A stretch of 64,000 bases of DNA from Polynucleobacter parvulilacunae (lineage in GTDB: Bacteria > Pseudomonadota > Gammaproteobacteria > Burkholderiales > Burkholderiaceae). This document shows positions 55,227-64,000 of the stretch, piece after piece; the stretch's first letter is position 1, and the number at the start of each line of letters is the position of its first letter. The translations under genes were made by a program, and so were the position numbers. The stretch lies in NCBI RefSeq assembly GCF_018881715.1, contig NZ_JACVPW010000002.1, positions 248,001-312,000 of the forward strand, in the 5' to 3' direction. The notes under the pieces are model-generated. The model had not been told where the DNA came from and ran no database searches. It saw only the letters and a list, made by a program, of their open reading frames with translations.

Positions 55227-55988
55227 ATGCCCACCTTATCAGTCATACTCATCACCCGCAATGAAGAGGCCAATTTGGACGATTGTCTGGCTTCCCTAGA
55301 GGGGATCGCCCAGCAGATCGTGGTTGTTGATACCAATAGCTCTGACCGCACTTTGGAAATAGCCCAAAAGCATGGTGCCACCCTTTCCCAGCCGCCTGAT
55401 TGGCCTGGTTTTGGCCCCCAAAAGAACCGCGCGCTTGACCTCGCTACAGGCGAGTGGGTGCTTTCCCTCGATGCAGATGAAAGACTGACTCCTGCCCTCA
55501 AATCTGAAATTTTGACGGCCATTCACCATAGCGCCCATGTGGATTGTTTTGCCATCCCCAGACTATCTTGGTATTGCGGACGCTTTATTCGCCATTCTGG
55601 CTGGAGCCCTGATTACGTTGATCGCCTTTTTAAGCGCGGAACCGCCCGCTTTTCCGATGACCTCGTTCATGAGCGCCTCATCCCTAATGGCCAGGTTGCC
55701 AAACTCAAGAATCCCATGCTGCACTACAGCTTCATGAACTACTCTCAAGTGCTACAAAAGTTGGATCGCTACTCTACTGCGTCTGCTGAACAAGCATTTG
55801 CCAAAGGTAAAACGAGTAGCCCCCTAAAGGCTGTTCTTCATGGGGCCTGGGCATTCTTTAGGACATATATTCTGCGTGCAGGCTTTTTAGATGGCGCTCA
55901 AGGATTTGCATTGGCCGTATCTAACGGTCAGGGAACTTACTACCGCTATATCAAACTATGGCATCTCAATCAGGGCGCCGGTAAATGA
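55227..55988 (+). CDS. Family 2 glycosyltransferase, WaaE/KdtX-like
   Basis: A 253-residue GT-A fold glycosyltransferase. [55 protein letters not shown] and [13 protein letters not shown] (DxD-like DAD) match the LPS core WaaE/KdtX subfamily. [17 protein letters not shown], with an LVHERLI motif, is also typical. It lies next to msbA and two further transferases, so a role in LPS inner-core assembly is expected. It is coupled to the next gene by ATGA. Confidence 0.9.
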   Translation: MPTLSVILITRNEEANLDDCLASLEGIAQQIVVVDTNSSDRTLEIAQKHGATLSQPPDWPGFGPQKNRALDLATGEWVLSLDADERLTPALKSEILTAIHHSAHVDCFAIPRLSWYCGRFIRHSGWSPDYVDRLFKRGTARFSDDLVHERLIPNGQVAKLKNPMLHYSFMNYSQVLQKLDRYSTASAEQAFAKGKTSSPLKAVLHGAWAFFRTYILRAGFLDGAQGFALAVSNGQGTYYRYIKLWHLNQGAGK

Positions 55989-56764
55989 TTTCGATTTTGC
56001 TGGCCACCTACAACTGGCCTCAAGCCCTCAAGCTTTGCCTCGAATCGCTGGCTATGCAAACCGATAAAGACTTTGAAATCATTATTGCTGATGATGGTTC
56101 TACCGACATTACAAAACAAGTGATCGAGTCTATTAAAAGCTCGCATCCCGCAGCGATTAAGCATCTTTGGCAAGAAGATCAGGGTTTTCGGAAAACTAAA
56201 ATTCTCAATCAAGCGATTGCTGCAGCTCACGGTGACTACTTAGTATTTTTAGATGGTGATTGCATTGTGCAACCCGACTTTGTGGCGCGTCATCGCGCAT
56301 TGGCGCAAAAAAGTTACTTAGTTACTGGCAGCAGAATCTTGCTTAATGAAAGCCTCACCAGAGAATTACTTACTTGGTCTCAGTGGAGTTTTAAGCGTTT
56401 TTGCTCAAACCTCATTGGCAAGCGTATTGGTGGAGGTATTAATAAATACTGGCCCCTCAAGATCAAGCTTGGAAATGGATCTTGGCGTGATTACAAAAAA
56501 TTTGTTTGGCGCCGTATCAAAGGTTGCAATATGGCCTGTTGGAAAGCAGATGCCGAAGCGATCAATGGCTTTGATGAAACTATGACAGGCTGGGGTCATG
56601 AAGACGCTGATTTTGTATTCCGCTTGCAACACCACGGCATCCATCGCAAGTCAGGCTCATGGTCTACCGAAGTGCTCCATCTCTTTCATAAAATCAATGA
56701 TCAAAGCAATGCTGCCGAGAATGCTCGCCGCGTTCGCGAAAAGATTTTGGCTAAGGCCCTGTAA
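55985..56764 (+). CDS. Family 2 glycosyltransferase
   Basis: A 259-residue GT2 enzyme: [52 protein letters not shown], and a galactosyltransferase-type C-terminal region GCNMACWKADAEAINGFDE with TGWGHEDADFVFRL, where the ED pair is the likely base. Donor and acceptor are unknown; LPS or a surface glycan is inferred from its neighbours. Confidence 0.9.
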   Translation: MISILLATYNWPQALKLCLESLAMQTDKDFEIIIADDGSTDITKQVIESIKSSHPAAIKHLWQEDQGFRKTKILNQAIAAAHGDYLVFLDGDCIVQPDFVARHRALAQKSYLVTGSRILLNESLTRELLTWSQWSFKRFCSNLIGKRIGGGINKYWPLKIKLGNGSWRDYKKFVWRRIKGCNMACWKADAEAINGFDETMTGWGHEDADFVFRLQHHGIHRKSGSWSTEVLHLFHKINDQSNAAENARRVREKILAKAL

Positions 56765-56775
56765 GGATAGATTTG

Positions 56776-57933
56776 ATGAGCAATTTCTCCAAACTCAAAC
56801 CTAAAAAGGTTTTGTTCATTGCCACGCGGCAAATTGGTGACGTTTTAGTAACAACACCCTTAATTAGCAAGGCGAGAGAGCTTTGGCCTGATGCAGAATT
56901 TCATTTTTTAGGATATCGCGGCAAGCTAGAGATGTTGCATGGCAATCCTGATATTGCTGAAATGATTGAAACTTCAGATCGCCCCGGCTTCGGTGAATAT
57001 CTCTCACTCATTAATCGACTGTTTCAGCGCTATGACTTAGCAGTAGTGACGCAACCCAGTGACCGTGCCTACCTGTATGGCTTGGTAGCAGCTTTTAGAA
57101 GAGTAGGCGTGCTTGGTGGTCACCCGCAAGGTAAAGAAGCTCAAGATCAACGTAAGCGCAGCAAGAGTGAGAAGCAAAACGCTTGGAAGAAATTCATCTG
57201 CATGCACACCGTGGATGTTGATTACTTTAAACAGCATGTCATCACAGAAAAGCTGCGCCTACTAGAAGCCTTCTTTAAAAATCCTGCTGAGCTATTTTTC
57301 AAGCCTATTTCAGTAACACCGCCTGAAGGCGAGCCTTTAACACCCATCATTGCTAATGAGCTGAAGCAGCCTTATGTTGTTGTCCACCCAGGGCCGTTGA
57401 CTGCTTACAAACGTTGGTCATTGGCGTATTGGCAAGAACTCATTACTTGGCTGGTTCAGCAAGGCAATCAAGTGGTTTTGAGCGCATCCCCTGCGAAGCA
57501 AGATGTGCAACTCAACCATGACATCATTTCCTTGCTTGATGGGGGAACTACAGAACAAGTCATTAATGCCGCAGGCAAGTTGTCTATTCCTCAGGCAGGA
57601 ACATTAATTCGTGGCGCCGCTTTATATGTTGGGGTTGATACTTCAATTACCCATTTGGCTGCGGCATGCAATATCCCAACCATCACACTCTTTGGCGCAA
57701 CGCCACCAACCAATTTTGGTCCATGGCCTAACGGCTTTATTGGCGAACAACCATATCAATTGCGTGCCCGCACCCAAACAGTTGGCAACGTCACTATCTT
57801 GCAAGGTCCAGGTGAATGCGTACCTTGCCGCAAAGCAGGCTGCTTAGATAAAGCGGATAGCTACAGCGAGTGTTTGGACCTTCTTGAGCCCAAGCAGGTG
57901 ATTGAGGCCATTCAAAAAGCAATATCAAACTAA
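56776..57933 (+). CDS. Family 9 glycosyltransferase (ADP-heptose:LPS heptosyltransferase-like)
   Basis: A 385-residue GT-B enzyme of the RfaF/RfaQ family. VLFIATRQIGDVLVTTPLI, VVHPGPLTAYKRWSLAYW, and GAALYVGVDTSITHLAAACN with TITLFGATPP are the heptosyltransferase motifs. A cysteine cluster near the end (GECVPCRKAGCLDKADSYSEC) is unusual-looking but recurs in this family and may bind metal. The ATG at 56776 is chosen for its AAGGA spacing; a TTG at 56773 precedes it. Confidence 0.9.
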   Translation: MSNFSKLKPKKVLFIATRQIGDVLVTTPLISKARELWPDAEFHFLGYRGKLEMLHGNPDIAEMIETSDRPGFGEYLSLINRLFQRYDLAVVTQPSDRAYLYGLVAAFRRVGVLGGHPQGKEAQDQRKRSKSEKQNAWKKFICMHTVDVDYFKQHVITEKLRLLEAFFKNPAELFFKPISVTPPEGEPLTPIIANELKQPYVVVHPGPLTAYKRWSLAYWQELITWLVQQGNQVVLSASPAKQDVQLNHDIISLLDGGTTEQVINAAGKLSIPQAGTLIRGAALYVGVDTSITHLAAACNIPTITLFGATPPTNFGPWPNGFIGEQPYQLRARTQTVGNVTILQGPGECVPCRKAGCLDKADSYSECLDLLEPKQVIEAIQKAISN

Positions 57934-57960
57934 CAGCAATGATTCCCACGGGAATTCTGC

Positions 57961-58000
57961 TTAGTAGCCCTTAGTGGCCCTTAATGGCTCTTAGTGATAC
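57961..58000. repeat. Degenerate 10-nt tandem repeat over the dnaE stop
   Basis: Four head-to-tail decamers: TTAGTAGCCC, TTAGTGGCCC, TTAATGGCTC, TTAGTGATAC. The last one holds the dnaE stop codon (57991-57993 on the minus strand). Confidence 0.6.
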
Positions 58001-61000
58001 TGAATCTGTACGGGATCTTTTTGCTTAGAAGCCAATATTTGGTTTAAGCCATGCAAGCAAGCGTCATCTGGATAGATGCGCAGCTCTTCCGGGAACTGCA
58101 TGAGGCAAGCGCCACCACTGGTTGTTACGGCAGCAGTCAACATCAAGCCTTTCATGCCCTCATTGGATCCTGGCGCGGCCGGAGCATGCGCCCCTAATTT
58201 GGGATCCCGCACGCGATTAGCCATGAGATAAGGATTGATTTGGCTACGGAGCATCTTGATATCAATGGCGTTATCAATGCAGACATGGACGTTACGGGCA
58301 AAGCGCATGCGTGCACCAGTGATATCCATGACTGCTTCAGACACGATACGCATCCCGCCTGAGAATTTATCTGGCGTTATGTTTACTTTTGCCACTAACA
58401 GCTCATCTTCCTTAAGCCAAGAACGATTTGGTTCGTACACTTCGCTATACAAGGTCACCTCAAGGGCAGCCGTACCATCATCGATAGTTGCAATCATCAT
58501 GCGACCACGTTGGCCTGTCAGCATTCGAGCGGAAGTAATAATGCCAGCAATGAGTTGATCCTTGCCTTCGGCAACTTTTGATAAAGGCTGACGAATAAAG
58601 TGGGAAGTCTCATCACGATATGCATCAAACATGTGACCCGTTAAACAAAGGCCTAAAGCAGTCTTCTCTTCTTGCAATCGTTTCTTCTCTGACCAGACGG
58701 GCTCACGCACTAACTCTGGGAGGTGGCGATTTTCTTCACCAGCCACTTCAAACAAACTTACCTGATGAATCGAGGCTTCTGCTTGTTCGGCGGCTTCAAT
58801 AGCTCTAGCAAGAGATGCAAGCAAAGTGGAACGGATGTCATACAAGTTACCGCCAGCAGGAACAGTATCCCGATAAAGACTATCAAATGCACCGGCACGC
58901 ATCAGCGCTTCAATAGCACGACGGTTTACCTGGCGACGATCGACGCGTGCGCAGAAATCAAACAAGTCTTTAAATGGTCCACCGGCTTCACGCGCTTTAA
59001 CGATCGACTCAATTGCAGCCTCGCCCGTACCACGCACTGCGCCCAAGCCATAACGCACATGACTAATCGGCGAATCAGGAGCTGCATCTGGAGCACGTAA
59101 TGGCGTGAACTCATAAACACCGGTATTGATATCTGGTGAGAACACACGAATGTTGTTAGCCAAGCAATCGTCATACAGAATCTTCACCTTATCGGTGTCA
59201 TCCATGGCGAGTGATAAGTTGGCCGCCATAAATTCAGCAGGGTAATACGCCTTGAGCCAAGCAGTTTGATAGGCTAAGAGTGCGTATGCAGCAGCGTGGG
59301 ACTTATTAAATCCATAGCCCGCAAAACGCTCCATCAAGTCATAGATCTCGTTTGCCTTAGATTCTGTAATACCGCCTGCTTTTGCACCATCACTAAAGAT
59401 CTTGCGATGCTGAGCCATCTCTTCTGGCTTTTTCTTACCCATCGCACGACGCAACATATCAGCGCCACCTAATGAGTAGCCGCCAATCATCTGCGCCATT
59501 TGCATCACCTGCTCTTGGTAGACCATGATGCCGTAGGTTTCTTGCAAAACAGGTTCGATACGCGGATCGGGGTACTCTACTTTTTGGCGTCCATGCTTAC
59601 GCTCAATAAAGTCTGGGATCAAATCCATTGGGCCCGGACGATACAAAGCCACTAACGCAATAATGTCTTCGAAGCGGTCAGGCTTAGCCTCCCGAAGCAT
59701 GCCTTGCATGCCACGGCTTTCTAGCTGGAACACGGCGACTGTATTAGCGCGCTTCAGAACATCAAAGGCTTTTTCATCATCAAGCGCAATCTCGCCGATA
59801 CTCCAATCCCTGCGATCTGCATGCAGCGTTTTAATCCAACGCTCTGCTGCAGCCAAAATCGTTAAGGTGGTCAAGCCCAAGAAGTCGAACTTCACCAAGC
59901 CAATCGCTTCTACGTCATCCTTATCGAACTGACTGATGACGGAGCTGCTGTCTTGGTCTTTGCTTTCTTGCGTGTAAAGCGGACAAAAATCAGTGAGTCG
60001 TCCTGGGGCGATCAACACACCACCCGCATGCATACCGACGTTACGGGTCATACCCTCTAACTGCTGCGCTAAAGAAAGTAATTGACGCACTTCATCTTCA
60101 TTCTTTTCGCGTTCAGCTAATTGCTTCTCTTCCTTCTTCGCCATTTCAATAGTCATGTACTGACCCGGCTTATTTGGCACCAACTTAGCAATACCGTCAA
60201 CGAAGTTATAGCCCTGCTCCAGCACACGCCCCACGTCACGAATAGCCGCTCTCGCAGCCATCGTACCGAAGGTAGCAATCTGGCTCACCGCATCCTTGCC
60301 ATACTTATCTTTAACGTACTGAATCACACGGTCGCGACCGTGTTGGCAAAAGTCAATATCAAAGTCGGGCATCGATACCCGCTCTGGATTTAAGAAGCGC
60401 TCAAAGAGCAAGTTGTAACGTAGTGGATCTAGATCGGTAATACCCAATGAGTAAGCTACTAATGAGCCCGCACCAGATCCACGACCAGGACCTACTGGTA
60501 CGCCATTATTTTTGGCCCAGTTAATAAAGTCTGCCACGATTAAGAAGTAGCCTGGGAAACCCATTTGAGCGATTGTCTTCACTTCAAATACAAGACGCTC
60601 TTGGTAGCGCGTCATTTCTTTTGCGCGCTCTTCCGCATCCGGGAAGTTGCGCTCCATATGGCGCTTCAAACCGACCTCAGATTGCTGCAACAAATAGTCT
60701 TCTAAAGTAATTCCAGGCGGTATTGGAAAATCTGGCAAGCGTGGCTGACCCAACACTAAAGAGAGATTGCAACGCTTCGCAATTTCAACTGAGTTTGCCA
60801 AAGCAGCCGGCAAATCCGCAAAGCGTTTTTCCATTTCTTCCTGGGTCAGGAAATACTGTTCATCATTAAACTTTTTGGCGCGACGTGGGTTACCTAGCAA
60901 TTCCCCTTCAGCAATACAAACACGGGCTTCATGGGCAGTAAAGTCGCTCTTCTGCATGAACTGAACAGGGTGCGTAGCCACGACGGGCAGATCTAATTCA

Positions 61001-61608
61001 TTGGCAAGATGGCAAGCAAGCTGCAACTGCTTTTCATCTTGAGGATTGCCACCGCGTTGAACCTCAATATAGAAAGACTTCGGAAAGAGTTTTTCGTAAC
61101 GCTGGGCAACAATCTTGGCATGATCTTCTTGGCCACCTAATAGTGCCGTACCCACTTCTCCCATGCGCGCGCCAGAGAGTGCAATCAAGCCATAAGCAAG
61201 GGTGCGTTTAGCGGCTTTATCTTCTGCCTTTGCAGCAGGTTCGCTAAACCAGGCTGAATCCACTTCTGCGCGACCACGGGATTGATTATCTAAAGACGCT
61301 CTACTCAGCAACTCGCATAAATTGAGGTAGCCAGAATGGTTTTGAACCAAAAGTAATAAGCGATAGGGTTGATCTGGATCTTGTGGATTGCTAATCCACA
61401 CGTCTGCTCCAGCAATCGGCTTAATCCCACCAGAACGAGCGGCGGTATAGAAGCGCACTAAGCCAAATAAATTACTTAAATCAGTAATGGCCAAGGCACC
61501 CATCTCATCTTTGACGGCGGCAGCAACCGCATCGTCAATGCGAACGACTCCATCCGTAATCGAAAACTCGGAATGGACGCGAAGATGTACAAAACGGGGT
61601 GAAGCCAT
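57991..61608 (-). CDS. dnaE: DNA polymerase III alpha subunit
   Basis: Replicative polymerase. The 1205-residue protein starts with a PHP domain (RFVHLRVHSEFSITDGVVRI). The C-family polymerase core has GPGRGSGAGSLVAYSLGITD and PDFDIDFCQHGRDRVIQYV with two catalytic Asp residues. NKSHAAAYALLAYQTAWLKA precedes the tandem helix-hairpin-helix region, and an OB fold lies near residue 1000 (AGIITSARMLTGQRGRMMIA). Length and layout are those of DnaE1 type, not DnaE2. The start codon is 3 bases from the divergent gluQ start. Confidence 0.97.
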   Translation of the reverse strand: MASPRFVHLRVHSEFSITDGVVRIDDAVAAAVKDEMGALAITDLSNLFGLVRFYTAARSGGIKPIAGADVWISNPQDPDQPYRLLLLVQNHSGYLNLCELLSRASLDNQSRGRAEVDSAWFSEPAAKAEDKAAKRTLAYGLIALSGARMGEVGTALLGGQEDHAKIVAQRYEKLFPKSFYIEVQRGGNPQDEKQLQLACHLANELDLPVVATHPVQFMQKSDFTAHEARVCIAEGELLGNPRRAKKFNDEQYFLTQEEMEKRFADLPAALANSVEIAKRCNLSLVLGQPRLPDFPIPPGITLEDYLLQQSEVGLKRHMERNFPDAEERAKEMTRYQERLVFEVKTIAQMGFPGYFLIVADFINWAKNNGVPVGPGRGSGAGSLVAYSLGITDLDPLRYNLLFERFLNPERVSMPDFDIDFCQHGRDRVIQYVKDKYGKDAVSQIATFGTMAARAAIRDVGRVLEQGYNFVDGIAKLVPNKPGQYMTIEMAKKEEKQLAEREKNEDEVRQLLSLAQQLEGMTRNVGMHAGGVLIAPGRLTDFCPLYTQESKDQDSSSVISQFDKDDVEAIGLVKFDFLGLTTLTILAAAERWIKTLHADRRDWSIGEIALDDEKAFDVLKRANTVAVFQLESRGMQGMLREAKPDRFEDIIALVALYRPGPMDLIPDFIERKHGRQKVEYPDPRIEPVLQETYGIMVYQEQVMQMAQMIGGYSLGGADMLRRAMGKKKPEEMAQHRKIFSDGAKAGGITESKANEIYDLMERFAGYGFNKSHAAAYALLAYQTAWLKAYYPAEFMAANLSLAMDDTDKVKILYDDCLANNIRVFSPDINTGVYEFTPLRAPDAAPDSPISHVRYGLGAVRGTGEAAIESIVKAREAGGPFKDLFDFCARVDRRQVNRRAIEALMRAGAFDSLYRDTVPAGGNLYDIRSTLLASLARAIEAAEQAEASIHQVSLFEVAGEENRHLPELVREPVWSEKKRLQEEKTALGLCLTGHMFDAYRDETSHFIRQPLSKVAEGKDQLIAGIITSARMLTGQRGRMMIATIDDGTAALEVTLYSEVYEPNRSWLKEDELLVAKVNITPDKFSGGMRIVSEAVMDITGARMRFARNVHVCIDNAIDIKMLRSQINPYLMANRVRDPKLGAHAPAAPGSNEGMKGLMLTAAVTTSGGACLMQFPEELRIYPDDACLHGLNQILASKQKDPVQIQYH

Positions 61609-61611
61609 GAG

Positions 61612-62562
61612 ATGATTTTAGCTGTGTCGACACTTAAAAACCCTTCATCCCCAGCCGACGGCTATCGTGGGCGATTTGCCCCCTCGCCCACCGGTCCGCT
61701 ACATGCCGGATCACTAGTTGCCGCCCTTGGAAGCTGGTTAGATGCCCGTAAAAATGGGGGTAAATGGCTGCTCAGAATCGAGGATTTAGACACCCCCCGC
61801 TGCACCCCTGAAGCGGCCCAGCAAATCCAGTCCCAATTGCTTGCTTGCGGCCTTTCCTGGGATGAGGAGGTCATCTTTCAATCCAAGCGCCAAGACGCCT
61901 ACCAAAGGGCTCTAAAGCGCTTAAATGAGCTCCAATGCCTATATCCCTGCTCCTGCTCCAGGCAAATGATTGCCAACTCCCTAGCCAAGCTCGGAATCCA
62001 AACCCCGCGCAACCAAGAGATGCTCTATCCCGGCACCTGCCGCCCCAAGGATGCCATCAGCAACCCCACAGAAACTTTAGGGGCATTACAAAAAGCTTGG
62101 CGAATTGCCTTACCCCAAAATTGCCATATTGAGTTTGAGGATTTAGCACTAGGGCCGCAAAACCAAAACCTCAATACTGAAGTGGGTGACTTTGTCCTAC
62201 GCAGGAGTGATGGCCTATTTACTTATCAGCTTGCAGTAGTCGTTGATGATGCCGAGCAAGGCATCACCCATATTGTGAGAGGGAAAGATTTACTCAGCAA
62301 CACGGCAAGACAAATTTATCTACAAGAAGTATTGGGATACAAGAAACCAGAATATCTTCATCTACCACTGGTGCTCGATGAGTATGGTGAAAAACTGAGT
62401 AAGCAAACTCTAGCAACTCAAATTAATACTCAAGATGAAAAACATTCCCTGCTGGAATTACGCAAAGCGGCAAACCATTTAGGATTAAAGAATTTGCCTG
62501 ATGGTGAGAATGTCACTATTGCAGAGTGGCTATTAGCAGCCACTCATGCATGGCGAAGTTAA
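61612..62562 (+). CDS. gluQ: Glutamyl-Q tRNA(Asp) synthetase
   Basis: Attaches glutamate to queuosine in tRNA-Asp; it is a short form of glutamyl-tRNA synthetase. The 316-residue protein has FAPSPTGPLHAGSLVAALGS (HIGH region), IEDLDTPRC, Zn ligands in LYPCSCSRQ and the later YPGTCRP, and KLSKQT in place of KMSKS. It has no anticodon-binding domain. The ATG at 61612 is only 3 bases from the dnaE start on the other strand; a GTG at 61624 is an alternative. Confidence 0.94.
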   Translation: MILAVSTLKNPSSPADGYRGRFAPSPTGPLHAGSLVAALGSWLDARKNGGKWLLRIEDLDTPRCTPEAAQQIQSQLLACGLSWDEEVIFQSKRQDAYQRALKRLNELQCLYPCSCSRQMIANSLAKLGIQTPRNQEMLYPGTCRPKDAISNPTETLGALQKAWRIALPQNCHIEFEDLALGPQNQNLNTEVGDFVLRRSDGLFTYQLAVVVDDAEQGITHIVRGKDLLSNTARQIYLQEVLGYKKPEYLHLPLVLDEYGEKLSKQTLATQINTQDEKHSLLELRKAANHLGLKNLPDGENVTIAEWLLAATHAWRS

Positions 62563-64000
62563 TTATTTTTTCTTAAAGCCGCCAAGCAACGCGCCAACAG
62601 CGGGCTTAGCAGGCGTAATGCCCACTTTTTTCTCTTCAGGCTTTGCAGTGTCTGCAGTAGAAGTAGTTGATGTGCTTGGCTCGTAAGGCTTGTAGAAGAA
62701 AGGGTCTGACATTTTGGCTGGTGCGCTGTAAGAGCTTCTAGAGCCGCTAGAGCTGCCATAACCACTGGATGATGGACGGCTTTGTGAAGGCGCGCCTTCA
62801 GGCAAAGGCTTCACATCCAACTTACGCTTCATCAACTTTTCAATATCGTCGAGCAAGCGTTTTTCACTGGCATCAACCAAGGCAATCGCATCACCTTTAC
62901 TACCGGCACGACCAGTACGTCCAATGCGGTGAATAAAGTCTTCTGCGTTGTATGGCAACTCGTGATTAATCACGCAAGGCATATCGGAAATATCCAAACC
63001 ACGTGCAGCAACATCGGTTGCGACCAAGGCTTCGATTGCGCCTGACTTAAAAGCATCTAAAGTTAAAGTGCGTTCACCTTGACTCTTGTCACCATGAATC
63101 GCGCCCGCTTTAATACCGTCACGCTCAAGTGCGCGAGATAACTTGGCACAGCCTAAACGGCTATTGGTAAAGATGATGCATTGGCGTGATAAACCAGCAC
63201 GTGTTCGAGCCTCTAACACTTGGACAATCGCGCGCTGCTTATCGCTTGACGCAACCATATGGACCACCTGCTTCACCGTATCTGCTGCAGCGTTTTGACG
63301 TGCTACTTCAACAGTGACAGGGGTACGTAAATAACTTTGTGCCAGCTTTTTGATTTCTGGGGAGAAAGTCGCCGAAAACAAGAGCGTCTGTCTTTGTGCT
63401 GGAATCAAATCAATGATGCGTTGCAAGTCAGGCAAGAAACCCATATCGAGCATGCGATCAGCTTCATCCAATACCAAAATCTCTACCTGTGAGAGGTTGG
63501 CGACTTTAGAGCCAATGTGATCCAGCAAGCGTCCTGGTGTAGCAATCAAAATCTCGACGCCATTACGCAAGGTAGCAACTTGCTCCTTCATATCCACGCC
63601 GCCATACACAACGGCAGCACGTAAATCGGTATGCTTGGAATAATTTGCTGCATTTTCAGCAACCTGCACAGCTAATTCACGTGTTGGCGTTAGAACCAAT
63701 GCACGAATTGGATGGCGTGCTGGTGATGCGCTATTGCTAGCATGACGCAAAATCTTTTGAATAATCGGCAACACAAAGGCGGCTGTCTTACCAGTACCGG
63801 TTTGCGCAGCACCCATCAAATCGCTACCCGCTAAAACGTGTGGGATCGATTGCGCTTGAATCGGAGTCGGAGTGTTGTAGCCCTGCTCTAGAACCGCTTT
63901 TTGAATTTTCGGGTCTAAACCAAAATCAGCAAAAGTGATTGTTGCCGGAGTGGCTGTAACAGCGACAGCAGCAGCGTCAGTGTTATTAACACTAGGGGTA
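62563..64000 (-). CDS. rhlE: DEAD-box RNA helicase (RhlE-like), N-terminus outside window
   Basis: ATP-dependent RNA helicase cut at its N-terminal end by the window edge; the frame stays open to base 63999. Visible motifs: Q motif (FADFGLDPKIQKAV, GYNTPTPIQAQSIP), Walker A AQTGTGKT, PTRELAVQV, VLDEADRMLDMGF, SAT in LLFSATFS, and [10 protein letters not shown]. The C-terminal tail (about 85 residues) is rich in Ser, Gly, Thr and Pro and ends in basic GALLGGFKKK. This is a different gene from the one at the left edge, whose tail is Gly-Arg rich. The order gluQ-rhlE is convergent, with adjacent stop codons. Confidence 0.95.
   Translation of the reverse strand, partial: TPSVNNTDAAAVAVTATPATITFADFGLDPKIQKAVLEQGYNTPTPIQAQSIPHVLAGSDLMGAAQTGTGKTAAFVLPIIQKILRHASNSASPARHPIRALVLTPTRELAVQVAENAANYSKHTDLRAAVVYGGVDMKEQVATLRNGVEILIATPGRLLDHIGSKVANLSQVEILVLDEADRMLDMGFLPDLQRIIDLIPAQRQTLLFSATFSPEIKKLAQSYLRTPVTVEVARQNAAADTVKQVVHMVASSDKQRAIVQVLEARTRAGLSRQCIIFTNSRLGCAKLSRALERDGIKAGAIHGDKSQGERTLTLDAFKSGAIEALVATDVAARGLDISDMPCVINHELPYNAEDFIHRIGRTGRAGSKGDAIALVDASEKRLLDDIEKLMKRKLDVKPLPEGAPSQSRPSSSGYGSSSGSRSSYSAPAKMSDPFFYKPYEPSTSTTSTADTAKPEEKKVGITPAKPAVGALLGGFKKK

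Noticed and set aside
55217..55522. N-terminal extension of msbA by 102 residues
   Set aside because: It lies antisense to the glycosyltransferase gene. MsbA similarity begins at the internal Met at 55216.

Overview
The window reads as a continuous piece of a betaproteobacterial chromosome, most like Burkholderiaceae and within it Polynucleobacter or a close relative. The reasons are moderate GC with tight gene packing, runs of genes typical of that group (zapA-6S RNA, DUF3460-scpA-panC, pepA facing lptFG, purD-hemF-nadD-rsfS-rlmH-maf-rng), and many TRAP-type carboxylate transporters and CoA-dependent routes for small organic acids. No phage, insertion sequence or CRISPR array was seen. Both window edges cut through DEAD-box RNA helicase genes.

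Layout. 1-4.4 kb: helicase tail, ubiC, hemD-hemC (minus) facing argH. 4.4-8.5 kb: an orphan TRAP permease pair, an unknown lipoprotein and a YefM-YoeB toxin-antitoxin pair. 8.5-13.2 kb (minus): fdhD, dcd, a KirBac-type potassium channel translationally coupled to an arginine/lysine/ornithine decarboxylase. 13.4-18.3 kb (plus): metG, DUF3460, scpA, panC and a Tat-type lipoprotein. 18.7-20.8 kb: an autotransporter. 20.9-27.6 kb (minus): an oxalate catabolism locus with oxalyl-CoA decarboxylase, two formyl-CoA transferase paralogues, a formyl-tetrahydrofolate-type formyltransferase, a PAS protein and a Crp/Fnr regulator. 27.7-31.7 kb (plus): cobalamin riboswitch with a BtuB-like receptor, a coiled-coil protein with zapA, 6S RNA and a TauE permease. 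31.7-38.6 kb (minus): malonate uptake and breakdown (TRAP transporter, malonyl-CoA synthetase, malonyl-CoA decarboxylase, LysR regulator). 38.7-46.4 kb: lgt, holC, pepA, lptFG, cysB and a TPR-methyltransferase fusion. 46.4-53.4 kb: tRNA-Leu and housekeeping genes from yebC to rng. 53.5-62.6 kb: msbA, three LPS glycosyltransferases, dnaE and gluQ. 62.6-64 kb: a second helicase.

How the genes work together. Oxalate and malonate, two C2/C3 dicarboxylates common in fresh water and plant exudates, each have a dedicated locus with its own regulator. A perfect FNR-type palindrome, TTGAC-N4-GTCAA, lies 41.5 bp upstream of the start site predicted for oxc, and the Crp/Fnr protein next door has an E-T-x-S-R recognition helix. 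The least explained parts are the formyltransferase coupled to one CoA transferase in the oxalate locus, the channel-decarboxylase coupling, the unusual palindromes before the malonyl-CoA decarboxylase gene, and a hairpin covering the cysB ribosome-binding site.
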